From positions 1 through 59,705 of the forward strand of contig JAQSWG010000002.1 in the NCBI GenBank assembly GCA_029266735.1: a stretch of 59,705 nt of DNA, in the 5' to 3' direction. A model generated the notes under the pieces. That model had not been told where the DNA came from, ran no database searches, and saw only the letters and a list, made by a program, of their open reading frames with translations. This DNA is from Ornithinibacter sp. (lineage in GTDB: Bacteria; Actinomycetota; Actinomycetes; Actinomycetales; Dermatophilaceae). Positions 35,488 through 46,067 of this stretch are shown one piece after another (within the stretch, counting starts at the first letter, position 1; each line of letters begins with the position of its first letter). A program made the translations under genes and the position numbers.

Positions 35488-36195
35488 GGTCGCCTCTCGG
35501 ATCGTCGGCACGTCGTTGGCTCGGCCGCTGACCTGCCGGCACGAGCAGGATCACATGGTGGGCACCGTCGCCGAACCACCTTGGAACTACCCACCTGATG
35601 GCAGGGGCAACCGTGCAAACTGGGCTCGTCCCGTATGGGGCTCCCAGACATGCGTCACCGCGTCCCGGTCAGTCACTGGCCGTGCGCTCACAGGTCCCCT
35701 CTGGTGGTCGTGCGGTGGTGGGAGCACGTTTCTCCTCGTCGCCAGACGGTTCGCCGCCCGGCTCTCCGCCCCATCGGCCTCGACGCACCAGCTCGGCGTA
35801 TCCCGGCGTATGGCGAGGATGCTTCAGTCACATGGGGGCCAGGGCGTGCGCGTTGGCGCCCGTTCCATTGGGTCCGGTATGCCGTGCTGCTGGCGTGCCG
35901 ACCGCGTCCCAACAGTTTCATGGCGGGCCTGGCGCCGCCGTGGGCTCCAGTCCGTGTCCGACTGGGAAATGGAACCCTTTGGCACAAAGGGTCCGCGTTG
36001 CGGGTGCGGCGGCCGGCGGCACCCGCCGCAGACTCAAGGCGAGGTGGAGACCGAGGCGGGGGGCCCGCCCCACCAGAGGCTCAGCATGGTCCCTCCCGCA
36101 GCGAGAACCACCTCCACGGGACCCCGTCCTGCACCGAGCCGTCGCCAGGCCGTCGGAAGCGTCCAGCGGAGACTCGGTGAGCAAGGTCCGGTCCT
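35488..36195. other. Gene-free right end of the accessory insert
   Basis: About 700 bp without a convincing gene. Long open frames on both strands (for example plus 35598-36203 and 35635-36180) are rich in Arg/Pro/Ser with no domain, as expected of frames over GC-rich non-coding DNA. One perfect hairpin lies at 35974-35992: ACCCTTTG, loop GCA, CAAAGGGT. Its minus-strand 3' side is mildly T-rich, so it could end transcripts from the right. It may be the remains of an older gene. Confidence 0.4.
35974..35992. terminator. 8-bp hairpin, possible weak terminator
   Basis: ACCCTTTG (35974-35981), loop GCA, CAAAGGGT (35985-35992). On the minus strand it is followed by TTCCATTTCCC, a poor T-rich tail. 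It does not fold as a tRNA. Its function is uncertain. Confidence 0.3.
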
Positions 36196-36261
36196 TGCCC
36201 TAGCGTGGGTTCGTGATCAGCGTGGAGGAGTACCTCGACGTCTGCGATGCCGCGCTCGACG
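36196..36261 (+). repeat. Right copy of the 66-bp direct repeat (promoter and start of intact dinB)
   Basis: Partner of 31389-31454; four substitutions, no gaps. It includes TAGCGT (36201-36206) and the GTG of the intact DinB-family gene, so the insert or recombination left this gene with a working leaderless promoter. Confidence 0.9.
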
Positions 36262-36671
36262 GGTACGCGCAGGTGTGTCGTGCGCTGGGCGACGACCTGG
36301 TCTCGGTCCGGCTCGACGACGTGCCGGGCAGCAACTCCGCGTTCGGGCTCGTGGCCCATGTCGTCGGGGTCATGGCTTGGTGGGGACGCACGGTGAACCG
36401 CGGCATCGCCGTCCCGCGTGACCGCGACGCCGAGTTCCGGGCAACGGGCACCGTGGACGAGGCGCTCGCGCTCCTCGATGCCGGACGCGCCGGCCTGCAC
36501 GAGGACGTCGCCGCGGCCAGGCCTCGCGAGGCCCCCGTCGCGCCGCCGCCCCCCGAGGACGACATCGCCGCAACCCAGGGCGGCGTCCTCCTGCACATCT
36601 ATGAGGAGCTGACCCAGCACCTCGGGCAGCTCGAGGTGACCCGCGACGTCCTCCTCTCCCGGAACCGCTGA
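36213..36671 (+). CDS. DinB/DUF664-family protein
   Basis: 152 aa. A four-helix DinB-like protein; the superfamily includes metal-dependent thiol transferases such as mycothiol S-transferases. Likely metal histidines: VAHVVGVMAWW in the second helix and LLHIYEELTQHLGQLEVTRD near the end (two His), which fits the H-x(n)-HxxxH type pattern. Start GTG lies 7 nt after TAGCGT. Its promoter and first 16 codons are repeated at 31389-31454. A role with mycothiol is possible in an actinobacterium, but the substrate is unknown. Confidence 0.8.
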   Translation: MISVEEYLDVCDAALDGYAQVCRALGDDLVSVRLDDVPGSNSAFGLVAHVVGVMAWWGRTVNRGIAVPRDRDAEFRATGTVDEALALLDAGRAGLHEDVAAARPREAPVAPPPPEDDIAATQGGVLLHIYEELTQHLGQLEVTRDVLLSRNR

Positions 36672-38903
<2,232 letters not shown>

Positions 38904-38914
38904 GGCGGCCGTCC

Positions 38915-39595
38915 TCAGCCCACGGGCGCACCGTCACCGCTCGGCGTCCTCCGCGGCGCGTGGAGGTCGAGCGCGATGGCGAGCACGCGCGCCCCGAAGA
39001 CCAACGCCACCGCCGCCCAGGCGGTGAGCGAGCTCAGCCACCCGAGGTGGTGCAGCAGCACGACGAGCGCAGCACCGATGAGCGCGGGCACGGCATACAG
39101 CTCGCGCTGCAGCACCTCGGGCACCCGCCGCGCCAGGACGTCGCGGAGGAGGCCGCCCCCGACGGCCGTGATGCCGCCGATGAGGGTCGCCGCCAGCGGC
39201 CCGGCGTCGTTGTCCAGGGCGACCAGCGCGCCGCTCACCGCGAACACGCCGAGTCCCGCCGCGTCGAGCACCCGGACGGCCGACGGCACCCTGCCCCAGC
39301 GCGCGTCGGGGTTGCGCCGTGCGAACTGCTGCCAGCGTCCGTGGAGGAGGAACACGAGCAGCCCGGCGACGACCGCGGCCGCGAGGAGCCACCCGTTGCT
39401 GACACCGACCGGCGGCGTGATGCCGAGGAGGAGGTCGCGCAGGATGCCCCCACCGAGGCCCGCGATCCAGGCGAGGACGAGCACCCCGAACAGGTCCAGA
39501 CCGATCCGCACGGCGACGAGCGCACCGGACAGCGCGAAGACGAAGACCCCGACGAGGTCGAGGCTGAGCTGGAGCGTGGCGGTGTCCGTCAGCAC
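38915..39595 (-). CDS. Trimeric intracellular cation (TRIC) channel family protein (YadS/UPF0126)
   Basis: 226 aa with seven predicted membrane helices in two repeated halves: LVGVFVFALSGALVAVR...DLFGVLVLAWIAGLGGGILRD in the first and GLGVFAVSGALVAL...GGITAVGGGLLRDVL in the second. The repeated GGG-x-LRD element is the family hallmark. Prokaryotic TRIC proteins conduct K+ and perhaps glycine; the real role here is unknown. Start GTG lies 7 nt after GAGGAT (minus). It converges with ligA, 11 bp apart, and diverges from gatC. Confidence 0.88.
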   Translation of the reverse strand: MLTDTATLQLSLDLVGVFVFALSGALVAVRIGLDLFGVLVLAWIAGLGGGILRDLLLGITPPVGVSNGWLLAAAVVAGLLVFLLHGRWQQFARRNPDARWGRVPSAVRVLDAAGLGVFAVSGALVALDNDAGPLAATLIGGITAVGGGLLRDVLARRVPEVLQRELYAVPALIGAALVVLLHHLGWLSSLTAWAAVALVFGARVLAIALDLHAPRRTPSGDGAPVG

Positions 39596-39660
39596 CGGGC
39601 CATCCTCCCAGTGACCGGCTGCGCGCTCGGACCCCGCCAGAGCGCGGTTCTGAGGCCCAA

Positions 39661-39666
39661 TAGACT
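39661..39666 (+). promoter_or_regulatory. Candidate -10 box of gatC (leaderless)
   Basis: TAGACT ends 7 nt before the gatC ATG with no Shine-Dalgarno between, so the gatCAB message is probably leaderless. No good -35 is apparent. Confidence 0.5.
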
Positions 39667-39672
39667 GGGCAC

Positions 39673-39969
39673 ATGGCCGACCTCACCCGGACCGACGTGG
39701 CCCACCTCGCGGCTCTCGCCCGCATCGACCTCTCCGACGCCGAGCTCGACCGGATGGTCGGCGAGCTCGCGGTGATCCTCGACGCGGTGGCCACCGTGCA
39801 GCAGGCACCCATCGCCGACGTCGAGCCGATGAGCCACCCGATGCCGATCGTCAACGTCACCCGTCCTGACGTCGTGCGGCCCTCGCTCTCTCCCGAGGAC
39901 GCCCTCGCGGGCGCACCCGAGGCCGAACAGCAGCGCTTCTCGGTGCCGCGCATCCTGGACGAGGACTGA
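39673..39969 (+). CDS. gatC: Asp-tRNA(Asn)/Glu-tRNA(Gln) amidotransferase subunit C
   Basis: 98 aa, normal for GatC, which wraps GatA and GatB and stabilises the amidotransferase. Typical sequence: [34 protein letters not shown], and the late [14 protein letters not shown] / RVPRILDED-type end (here [10 protein letters not shown]). First gene of gatC-gatA-gatB; the 88-bp gap before gatA has no hairpin with a T tail. Confidence 0.95.
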   Translation: MADLTRTDVAHLAALARIDLSDAELDRMVGELAVILDAVATVQQAPIADVEPMSHPMPIVNVTRPDVVRPSLSPEDALAGAPEAEQQRFSVPRILDED

Positions 39970-40057
39970 GCGACCGACCGCACCGCCCCCGGATGCCGGC
40001 GAGCGGCATCCCCGCGACTTCACCAACCCGGCCCCCGCACCCAGAGGAAGCCACCAC

Positions 40058-41605
40058 GTGACCACCGACCTCACCCGGTCCACCGCTGCGGCGCTCGCCG
40101 ACCTGCTCACGCAGGGAAGCATCTCTGCCCGCGAGGTGGCCCAGGCCCACCTCGACCGCACGGCCGAGGTCGACACCGCCGTGCACTCGTACCTCCACGT
40201 GGACACCGAGGGTGCGCTGTCAACGGCTGACGACGTCGACCGTCGCCGTGCGGCCGGAGAGTCGTTGCACGCCCTCGCGGGCGTGCCCATCGCCGTGAAG
40301 GACGTCATCGCGACTCGCGGCCTGCCGACGACGTGCGGCTCACGCATCCTCCGGGGCTGGGTTCCGCCGTACGACGCGACACTCGTCACCCGGCTGCGCA
40401 CGGCAGGAATGCCGATCCTCGGCAAGACCAACATGGACGAGTTCGCCATGGGCTCCTCGACCGAGCACAGCGCGTACGGTCCGAGCCACAACCCGTGGGA
40501 CCTCGACCGGATCCCGGGGGGTTCCGGTGGCGGCTCCTCGTCTGCCGTGGCGTCGTTCCAGGCGCCCCTGGCCATCGGCACCGACACCGGTGGGTCGATC
40601 CGCCAGCCTGCCGCCGTCACCGGGACGGTGGGGACCAAGCCGACCTATGGCGGCGTCTCGCGCTACGGACTGGTCGCGCTCGCCTCGTCGCTGGACCAGG
40701 CCGGCCCGTGCACCCGCACCGTGCTGGACGCCGCCTTGCTCCACGAGGTCATCGGCGGACACGACCCGATGGACTCCACGTCGATCGACGCCCCCGTGCC
40801 TCCCCTCGTCGAGGCCGCGCGCCGGGCCGACGTGTCAGGGCTGCGGATCGGCATCGTGCGGGAGCTCACCGGCGAGGGCTTCCAGGCCGGGGTCCGGACC
40901 CGGTTCGAGCAGGCCGTGCAGCACCTCGTCGACGCCGGTGCCGAGGTCGTCGAGGTGTCCTGCCCGAGCTTCACCTACGCCCTGGCGGCGTACTACCTCA
41001 TCCTCCCGAGCGAGGCGTCGAGCAACCTCGCGAAGTTCGACGCGATGCGCTACGGCCTGAGGGTGGCCCCCTCCGGCATCTCCGACCCCAGTGCCGAGCA
41101 GGTCATGGCAGCCACCCGCGACGCCGGCTTCGGGGACGAGGTCAAGCGCCGCATCATCCTCGGCACGTACGCCCTCTCGAGCGGCTACTACGACGCCTAC
41201 TACGGCTCAGCGCAGAAGGTGCGCAGGCTCATCGCCGACGACTTCACGAGGGCCTTCGAGGCCGCCGACGTCCTCGTCAGCCCGACGGCGCCGACGACCG
41301 CGTTCCGGTTCGGCGACAAGCTCGACGACCCGATGGCGATGTACCTCAACGACATCGCGACGATCCCCGCCAACCTTGCAGGGATCCCCGGCATCTCGGT
41401 GCCGAGCGGCCTGGCCGACGAGGACGGCCTCCCCGCGGGCTTCCAGATCCTCGCCCCGGCGATGCACGACGACCGCCTGTATGCCGTGGGCGCCGCGCTC
41501 GAGGCCCGCCTCACTGCTGCGTGGGGCGGCGCCATGCTGGACCGCGCCCCGGCTCTCGCCGGCACTGGTGCCGCCGTGGGCCCGACGAGAACGAAGGAGG
41601 CCTGA
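40058..41605 (+). CDS. gatA: Asp-tRNA(Asn)/Glu-tRNA(Gln) amidotransferase subunit A
   Basis: 515 aa. The amidase subunit hydrolyses glutamine and passes ammonia to GatB. The catalytic Lys is in [14 protein letters not shown] and the Ser-cisSer pair in [14 protein letters not shown] with [12 protein letters not shown], the amidase signature. Start is GTG after AGAGGAAG. It converts misacylated Glu-tRNA(Gln) or Asp-tRNA(Asn) in organisms lacking the matching synthetase. GatB follows 3 bp later. Confidence 0.97.
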   Translation: MTTDLTRSTAAALADLLTQGSISAREVAQAHLDRTAEVDTAVHSYLHVDTEGALSTADDVDRRRAAGESLHALAGVPIAVKDVIATRGLPTTCGSRILRGWVPPYDATLVTRLRTAGMPILGKTNMDEFAMGSSTEHSAYGPSHNPWDLDRIPGGSGGGSSSAVASFQAPLAIGTDTGGSIRQPAAVTGTVGTKPTYGGVSRYGLVALASSLDQAGPCTRTVLDAALLHEVIGGHDPMDSTSIDAPVPPLVEAARRADVSGLRIGIVRELTGEGFQAGVRTRFEQAVQHLVDAGAEVVEVSCPSFTYALAAYYLILPSEASSNLAKFDAMRYGLRVAPSGISDPSAEQVMAATRDAGFGDEVKRRIILGTYALSSGYYDAYYGSAQKVRRLIADDFTRAFEAADVLVSPTAPTTAFRFGDKLDDPMAMYLNDIATIPANLAGIPGISVPSGLADEDGLPAGFQILAPAMHDDRLYAVGAALEARLTAAWGGAMLDRAPALAGTGAAVGPTRTKEA

Positions 41606-41608
41606 GGA

Positions 41609-43138
41609 ATGACGACCCAGGCGACCGCCGAGGCAACGCTCCCGCTCGAGGCGGCCCTCGCGGCATACGACCCGGCCCTGGGGCTCGAGGTGCACGTCGA
41701 GCTCAACACGGCCACGAAGATGTTCTGCGGCTGTCCGACGGAGTTCGGCGCCGAGCCCAACACGCAGGTGTGCCCCGTCTGCCTCGGCCTGCCCGGCGCC
41801 CTGCCGGTGGTCAACGTCAAGGCGGTGGAGTCCGCGATCCGCATCGGGCTCGTGCTCAACTGCCAGATCGCGCGGTGGTGCCGGTTCGCGCGGAAGAACT
41901 ACTTCTACCCGGACATGCCGAAGAACTTCCAGACCTCTCAGTACGACGAGCCCATCGCGTTCGACGGGTTCCTTGACGTCGAGCTCGACGACGGCGCGGT
42001 CTACCGGGTCCAGATCGAGCGCGCCCACATGGAGGAGGACACCGGGAAGTCGCTGCACGTCGGCGGCTCCACCGGACGCATCCACGGTGCGACGCACAGC
42101 CTCGTGGACTACAACCGCGCCGGCATCCCGCTCATCGAGATCGTCACCAAGCCGATGCTGGGGACGGGGGAGCGCGCACCGGAGATCGCCCGTGCCTATG
42201 TCGCCACCCTGCGGGACCTGCTGAAGGCGCTCGACGTCTCGGACGTGCGGATGGAGCAGGGTTCGATGCGCTGCGACGTCAACCTCTCGCTCACGCCGAA
42301 GGGCGCCGACCGCCTCGGCACCCGCACGGAGACCAAGAACGTCAACTCGCTGCGCTCGGTGGAGCGAGCGGTCCGGTACGAGATCGGGCGTCAGGCCGCG
42401 GTCCTGTCATCGGGGGGCAGCGTCGTCCAGGAGACCCGGCACTGGCACGAGGACACCGGCGTCACGACGTCCGGGCGCGTGAAGTCGGACGCCGACGACT
42501 ACCGCTACTTCCCCGAGCCCGACCTCGTGCCGGTGGCGCCGACGGCCGAGCTGGTGGAGGCCTTGCGCGGGACGCTGCCCGAGCCGCCGGTGGCCCGCCG
42601 CAGGCGGCTTCAGACCTCCTGGGGCTTCAGCGACCTCGAGATGCGCGACGTCGTCAACGCCGGGCTCGTCGAGCTCGTCGAGGAGACGGTGAGAGCCGGC
42701 GCCTCGCCGGCGGCGGCGCGCAAGTGGTGGTCGGGGGAGATCGCTCGGCGCGCCAACGCAGCCGGACAGGACGTCCCCACGTATGCCGCCTCGCTCGGGG
42801 TGGCGCCGGCGCACGTCGTCGAGCTGGAGGCGCTCGTCAAGCGCGGGCGGCTGAACGACTCGATGGCCCGGCAGGTCTGGGACGCGGTGCTCGCGGCCGA
42901 GGGAACGCCCACCGCCGTGGCCGACGCCCGCGGGCTCGAGCTCGTGGAGGACACCGGGGCGCTCGCGTCGGCGGTCGACGCCGTGATCGCCGCCAACCCG
43001 GAGGTGGCGGCCAAGGTCCGCGACGGAAAGGTCGCCGCGGCGGGGGCCCTCATCGGTCAGGTCATGCGCGAGCTGAGGGGCCAGGCGGACGCGGCAGCGG
43101 CGCGTGCCCTCATCCTGGAACGTCTCGGGCAGTCCTGA
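41609..43138 (+). CDS. gatB: Asp-tRNA(Asn)/Glu-tRNA(Gln) amidotransferase subunit B
   Basis: 509 aa. GatB binds the misacylated tRNA and performs the ATP-dependent amidation. Motifs: [19 protein letters not shown] (zinc cysteines), [58 protein letters not shown] and EIGRQAAVL. The C-terminal GatB/YqeY domain follows ([29 protein letters not shown]). Start ATG overlaps a good GGAGG from the end of gatA. No glnS or asnS is adjacent. Confidence 0.97.
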   Translation: MTTQATAEATLPLEAALAAYDPALGLEVHVELNTATKMFCGCPTEFGAEPNTQVCPVCLGLPGALPVVNVKAVESAIRIGLVLNCQIARWCRFARKNYFYPDMPKNFQTSQYDEPIAFDGFLDVELDDGAVYRVQIERAHMEEDTGKSLHVGGSTGRIHGATHSLVDYNRAGIPLIEIVTKPMLGTGERAPEIARAYVATLRDLLKALDVSDVRMEQGSMRCDVNLSLTPKGADRLGTRTETKNVNSLRSVERAVRYEIGRQAAVLSSGGSVVQETRHWHEDTGVTTSGRVKSDADDYRYFPEPDLVPVAPTAELVEALRGTLPEPPVARRRRLQTSWGFSDLEMRDVVNAGLVELVEETVRAGASPAAARKWWSGEIARRANAAGQDVPTYAASLGVAPAHVVELEALVKRGRLNDSMARQVWDAVLAAEGTPTAVADARGLELVEDTGALASAVDAVIAANPEVAAKVRDGKVAAAGALIGQVMRELRGQADAAAARALILERLGQS

Positions 43139-43237
43139 CCGCGGGCCTCGGGGGCCCCATCCGCGCGGGACGTCGTGCCCGCCGACTGCCCAGGAGCGGG
43201 CAGGACAGCCCCCTCGGCGGAGGTGCATGATCGGGGT

Positions 43238-43768
43238 ATGACCCGGGCAGCACAGGACCGCACGCTCGTCCTCCTCCGCCATGCCAAGGCCGAGCAGCAG
43301 GGGTGGGACGACGACCACGAGCGGCAGCTGACCGGGCGCGGCCGACGTGACGCCGCGGCTGCCGGCCGGTGGCTCGTCCAGCACGGCATCGGCCTGGACG
43401 AGGTGCTGTGCTCGACGTCCGAGCGCACCCAGCAGACCGCCGAAGGCGTCTGGTCCGGTGGCTGCCCCGAGACGGACCTCCACCTCGACCGGCGCATCTA
43501 CCTCGCATCGCCCGAGCGGCTGCTCGAGGTCGTTCGGGAGGCGGACGACGACGCCGACGTCGTCATGGTCATCGGCCACGCTCCCGGCATCCCGGCGCTG
43601 ACCGAGCTGCTCTGCGACGGCGAGGGCAGCGTCGAGGGGCACCGGCGGATGGCCGAGGGCTTTCCGACGTGCGGGGTGGCCCTCCTGCACTACGCGGGTC
43701 GGTGGGCCGACCTGGGGTTCGGCGACGCCCGCCTCGAGCGTTTCCACGTGTGCCGCGATCGAACGTGA
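43238..43768 (+). CDS. SixA-type phosphohistidine phosphatase (histidine phosphatase superfamily)
   Basis: 176 aa. The phosphate pocket motif RHAKAEQQGW (catalytic His of RHG/RHA) lies near residue 14, followed by LTGRGRRDAAAAG (Arg), CSTSERTQQTAE and the second His in VVMVIGHAPGIPAL. E. coli SixA removes phosphate from histidine of phosphotransfer proteins; the partner here is unknown. The ATG at 43238 lies 7 nt after CATGAT; a GTG at 43223 would add five residues. Confidence 0.85.
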   Translation: MTRAAQDRTLVLLRHAKAEQQGWDDDHERQLTGRGRRDAAAAGRWLVQHGIGLDEVLCSTSERTQQTAEGVWSGGCPETDLHLDRRIYLASPERLLEVVREADDDADVVMVIGHAPGIPALTELLCDGEGSVEGHRRMAEGFPTCGVALLHYAGRWADLGFGDARLERFHVCRDRT

Positions 43769-43797
43769 CGGTACCGACGACCGAAGGAGGATCCCTG

Positions 43798-44031
43798 GTG
43801 GAGAAGAAGATGGTCCGGTGGGGTGACCTCCCACCCAGGACTCGCGCCGTCGTCGTGACGGTCGGGGCGGTGGACATCTGCCTGCGGGCACTGGCCCTCG
43901 CCGACCTGAGAAGACGGTCGGCCGACGAGGTGAACGGGCCGAAGGCGGCGTGGGCGACCGCCCTCGCCGTGGTGAGCTCGGCCGGAGCGGTGCCCGGCGC
44001 ATACTTCCTGCTGGGTCGCCGTCGCTCGTAG
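43798..44031 (+). CDS. Small membrane protein with PLDc_N-like domain
   Basis: 77 aa from GTG 43798 after GAAGGAGG. Two hydrophobic helices (VVVTVGAVDICLRALALADL and ATALAVVSSAGAVPGAYFLL) separated by a short charged hinge (RRRSADEVNG), ending in GRRRS. This matches the short N-terminal domain of phospholipase D-type membrane proteins (PLDc_N), which often stands alone. Function unknown. It follows the SixA gene by 29 bp and precedes the acyltransferase by 19 bp. Confidence 0.7.
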   Translation: MEKKMVRWGDLPPRTRAVVVTVGAVDICLRALALADLRRRSADEVNGPKAAWATALAVVSSAGAVPGAYFLLGRRRS

Positions 44032-44050
44032 CGAGCAGGGAAGGGGACGC

Positions 44051-45223
44051 GTGCAGCCGACCCGCGAATCGCTGGACCAGTGGGCGTCGGCGCGCCGGCC
44101 CTACCTGGACAACCTCAAGGTCGCGCTCATCGCCGCGATCATCTCGTTCCACGCCGTCCTCGGGTACGCGTCCTTGCTGGAGGTGTGGACCTACACCGAG
44201 TTCCGTGAGGTCTCCCTCTCGGCGGCCACCCAGATCGTCCTCTTCCTCGTGCTGAGCCCGGTCGGGGTTCTCCTCATGGCCCTGCTGTTCCTCGTCGCGG
44301 GGCTGCTCACGCCGCCGTCGCACGACCGCAAGGGCACACTCAGGTTCGTCGTGGACCGGACGGTGCGCCTGGGGGTGCCGTTCCTCGCATACGTCCTCGT
44401 CGTGCAGCCGCTCGTCAAGCATGCGCTCGGCTCGGCCGTCGGGCAGCCCTCCGCCTCGTTCTGGGGGCAGTACCCGGGGGAGGGCGGGCGCCTGGACACC
44501 GGCCCGCTCTGGTTCGTCGGCGTCCTCCTCATCTTCTCGCTGGGGTACGCCGGCTGGCGTCTCTGGGTCCATCGGCGCGGCCGGTCTCAGCCGCCGGACC
44601 CGGCCCGCCCCGTCTCGCTGCGCACCCTGGTGCTGGCCGCCATCCTCGTGGCGCCAGCGTCGTTCGCCGTCCGACTCGTCTACGCCTACGGTTCAGAGAG
44701 CGGCATGAGCGACCTCAACTTCTGGGAGTGGCCTGCCTGCCTGGCGGCGTTCGTGCTCGGCGTCATCGGCTCCCGGGTCGGCTGGGCATCCTCGGTGCCC
44801 CCCGGCATCGCCCGGCCCTGCCGCACGGCGACCCTCGTCGCGGGCGTCGCCCTGGGGGCGCTCCTGGTGTCCGCCGGCACCAGCGAGTCCGTCGACGACC
44901 TGCTGGGTGGATGGGGCTGGCCGTCCGCCGCGTTCGCGGTCGTCGACGCCGTCCTCACCGTCTTCGGCTCGGTCTGGTTTCTGAGCGTGGCGCAACGCCG
45001 GCTCGACCGCAGGTACCGGTGGGGGCCGCTGCTCGGACGCAGCGCCTACGCCGCCTTCATGCTCCAGAGCCTCTTCCTCCTTGCCCTCGCGGTGGCGTTG
45101 CGACCGGTGGACCTGTCGGCTGAGGTGAAGGCCCTGCTCGTCGCAGTGGGCGGCGTGGTCGGCTCGTTCTGGGCCGGGTGGCTGCTCGTCAGCCGGATGC
45201 CGGGAGCGTCCCGCGTCCTCTGA
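44051..45223 (+). CDS. Acyltransferase 3 family membrane protein
   Basis: 390 aa with about ten membrane helices. The N-terminus (RPYLDNLKVALIAAIISFHAV) is the conserved start of acyltransferase-3/OafA-type enzymes with the catalytic-region His. The first periplasmic loop and VVDRTVRLGVPFLAYVL also fit. These enzymes acetylate or otherwise acylate cell-surface glycans or lipids; the acceptor is unknown. Start GTG follows AGGGAAGGG. Likely in one unit with the two small genes before it. Confidence 0.85.
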   Translation: MQPTRESLDQWASARRPYLDNLKVALIAAIISFHAVLGYASLLEVWTYTEFREVSLSAATQIVLFLVLSPVGVLLMALLFLVAGLLTPPSHDRKGTLRFVVDRTVRLGVPFLAYVLVVQPLVKHALGSAVGQPSASFWGQYPGEGGRLDTGPLWFVGVLLIFSLGYAGWRLWVHRRGRSQPPDPARPVSLRTLVLAAILVAPASFAVRLVYAYGSESGMSDLNFWEWPACLAAFVLGVIGSRVGWASSVPPGIARPCRTATLVAGVALGALLVSAGTSESVDDLLGGWGWPSAAFAVVDAVLTVFGSVWFLSVAQRRLDRRYRWGPLLGRSAYAAFMLQSLFLLALAVALRPVDLSAEVKALLVAVGGVVGSFWAGWLLVSRMPGASRVL

Positions 45224-45491
45224 GCGCCGCATGCGCGTGCCGACGGTCCGCCAGCCGATGGGGGCTTCGTCGCACGCAAGCGCATCCACGGGCGGCATCC
45301 GCGCCGAAGTAGGGGTGAGGTCGCGCGACGGCGGCCCAGCCACGAGAGGACCGTCCATGAGCGTCGCGACGCCGGCGCGCGTTCTGGGGGACGCCGACGC
45401 GGTGACCTCCGCCTGTCGCCGCGTCGTGACGCGGCCCATCCCGGCCCGCCCGTGGAGCGCGCACGCCGGGACGGCGCCTATCGTGGACCTC

Positions 45492-46067
45492 GTGCGCACC
45501 GAGGAGGAGCCGACGACGGCGGTCATGCACGAGCTCGCCGAGCGCCTGCGCGACGGCTCCCTCGAGGCCCTCGAGGAGGCCTACGCCCGCTGGTCCTCCC
45601 TGGTCCACACCCTCGCGCTGCGCTCGCTCGGCAACCACCACGACGCCGAGGACGTGACCCAACAGGTGTTCGTCGCCGCGTGGCGCAGTCGGCACACACT
45701 CCGTCCGGAGCGGGGCACCGTGCCCGGCTGGCTCGTCGGCATCACCCGCAACAAGGTGGCGGACCTCCACGCCCAACGCGCCCGCCAGGCCCGTGACCTC
45801 GGAGCCGCCGCGCTCGACGCCCTGCCAGACCAGCACGACCCGCCACCCGACGAGCAGCTCGCCGCCCGCCTCGTGCTCGCCGACGCCCTCGACGACCTGG
45901 GGGAGCCCCGCTCGACCGTCGTCCGGATGGCGTTCCTCGAGGACCTCACCCACGACGAGATCGCCCGCCGGCTCCAGCTTCCGCTGGGAACGGTCAAGAG
46001 CCACGTCCGCCGGGGCCTCCTCCACCTCCGATCGCGCCTCGAGGAGGTGAACCATGTCCCATCCTGA
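45492..46067 (+). CDS. ECF-family RNA polymerase sigma factor (SigK/RskA-type pair)
   Basis: 191 aa. Sigma region 2 is seen in LEEAYARWSSLVHTLALRSLG and DAEDVTQQVFVAAWRS; region 4 in STVVRMAFLEDLTHDEIARRL and PLGTVKSHVRRGLLHLR. Start GTG at 45492 lies 8 nt after TATCGT; a longer frame upstream lacks sigma sequence and is rejected. The last 14 nt overlap the anti-sigma gene, which fixes a 1:1 pairing. The signal it answers is unknown; SigK-like members answer redox stress in mycobacteria. The 268-bp gap upstream holds no other gene. Confidence 0.92.
   Translation: MRTEEEPTTAVMHELAERLRDGSLEALEEAYARWSSLVHTLALRSLGNHHDAEDVTQQVFVAAWRSRHTLRPERGTVPGWLVGITRNKVADLHAQRARQARDLGAAALDALPDQHDPPPDEQLAARLVLADALDDLGEPRSTVVRMAFLEDLTHDEIARRLQLPLGTVKSHVRRGLLHLRSRLEEVNHVPS

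Larger units (their letters stand above)
31455..36195. mobile_element. Accessory insert bracketed by dinB 5' repeats (no mobility gene seen)
   Basis: The segment interrupts what would otherwise be S66 peptidase - dinB - ligA. Its ends are visibly lower in GC than the flanks and gene-poor; the middle holds one regulator (plus) and three minus-strand genes. No transposase, integrase, tRNA target or terminal inverted repeat is visible. Entry by homologous or homology-assisted recombination at the dinB start, bringing a diverged promoter and 5' end with it, explains the imperfect direct repeats. Whether it is still mobile cannot be told. Confidence 0.6.

Noticed and set aside
35971-35994. tRNA-like appearance around GGAACCCTTTGGCACAAAGGGTCC
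   Set aside because: Only one hairpin; no cloverleaf or T-loop. Not a tRNA.
31455-36195. Prophage or conjugative element
   Set aside because: No integrase, transposase, replication, tail or relaxase gene was found, and no tRNA att site. The bracketed repeats lie at a gene start, which does not by itself show a mobile element.
35598-36203. Open frames at the right end of the insert
   Set aside because: Low-complexity Arg/Pro/Ser translations, no start context and no domain. Treated as non-coding.
42407-44572. Minus-strand frame of 721 codons opposite gatB and downstream genes
   Set aside because: It covers convincing plus-strand genes (gatB, SixA, PLDc_N-like, acyltransferase), and its translation shows no recognisable domain.
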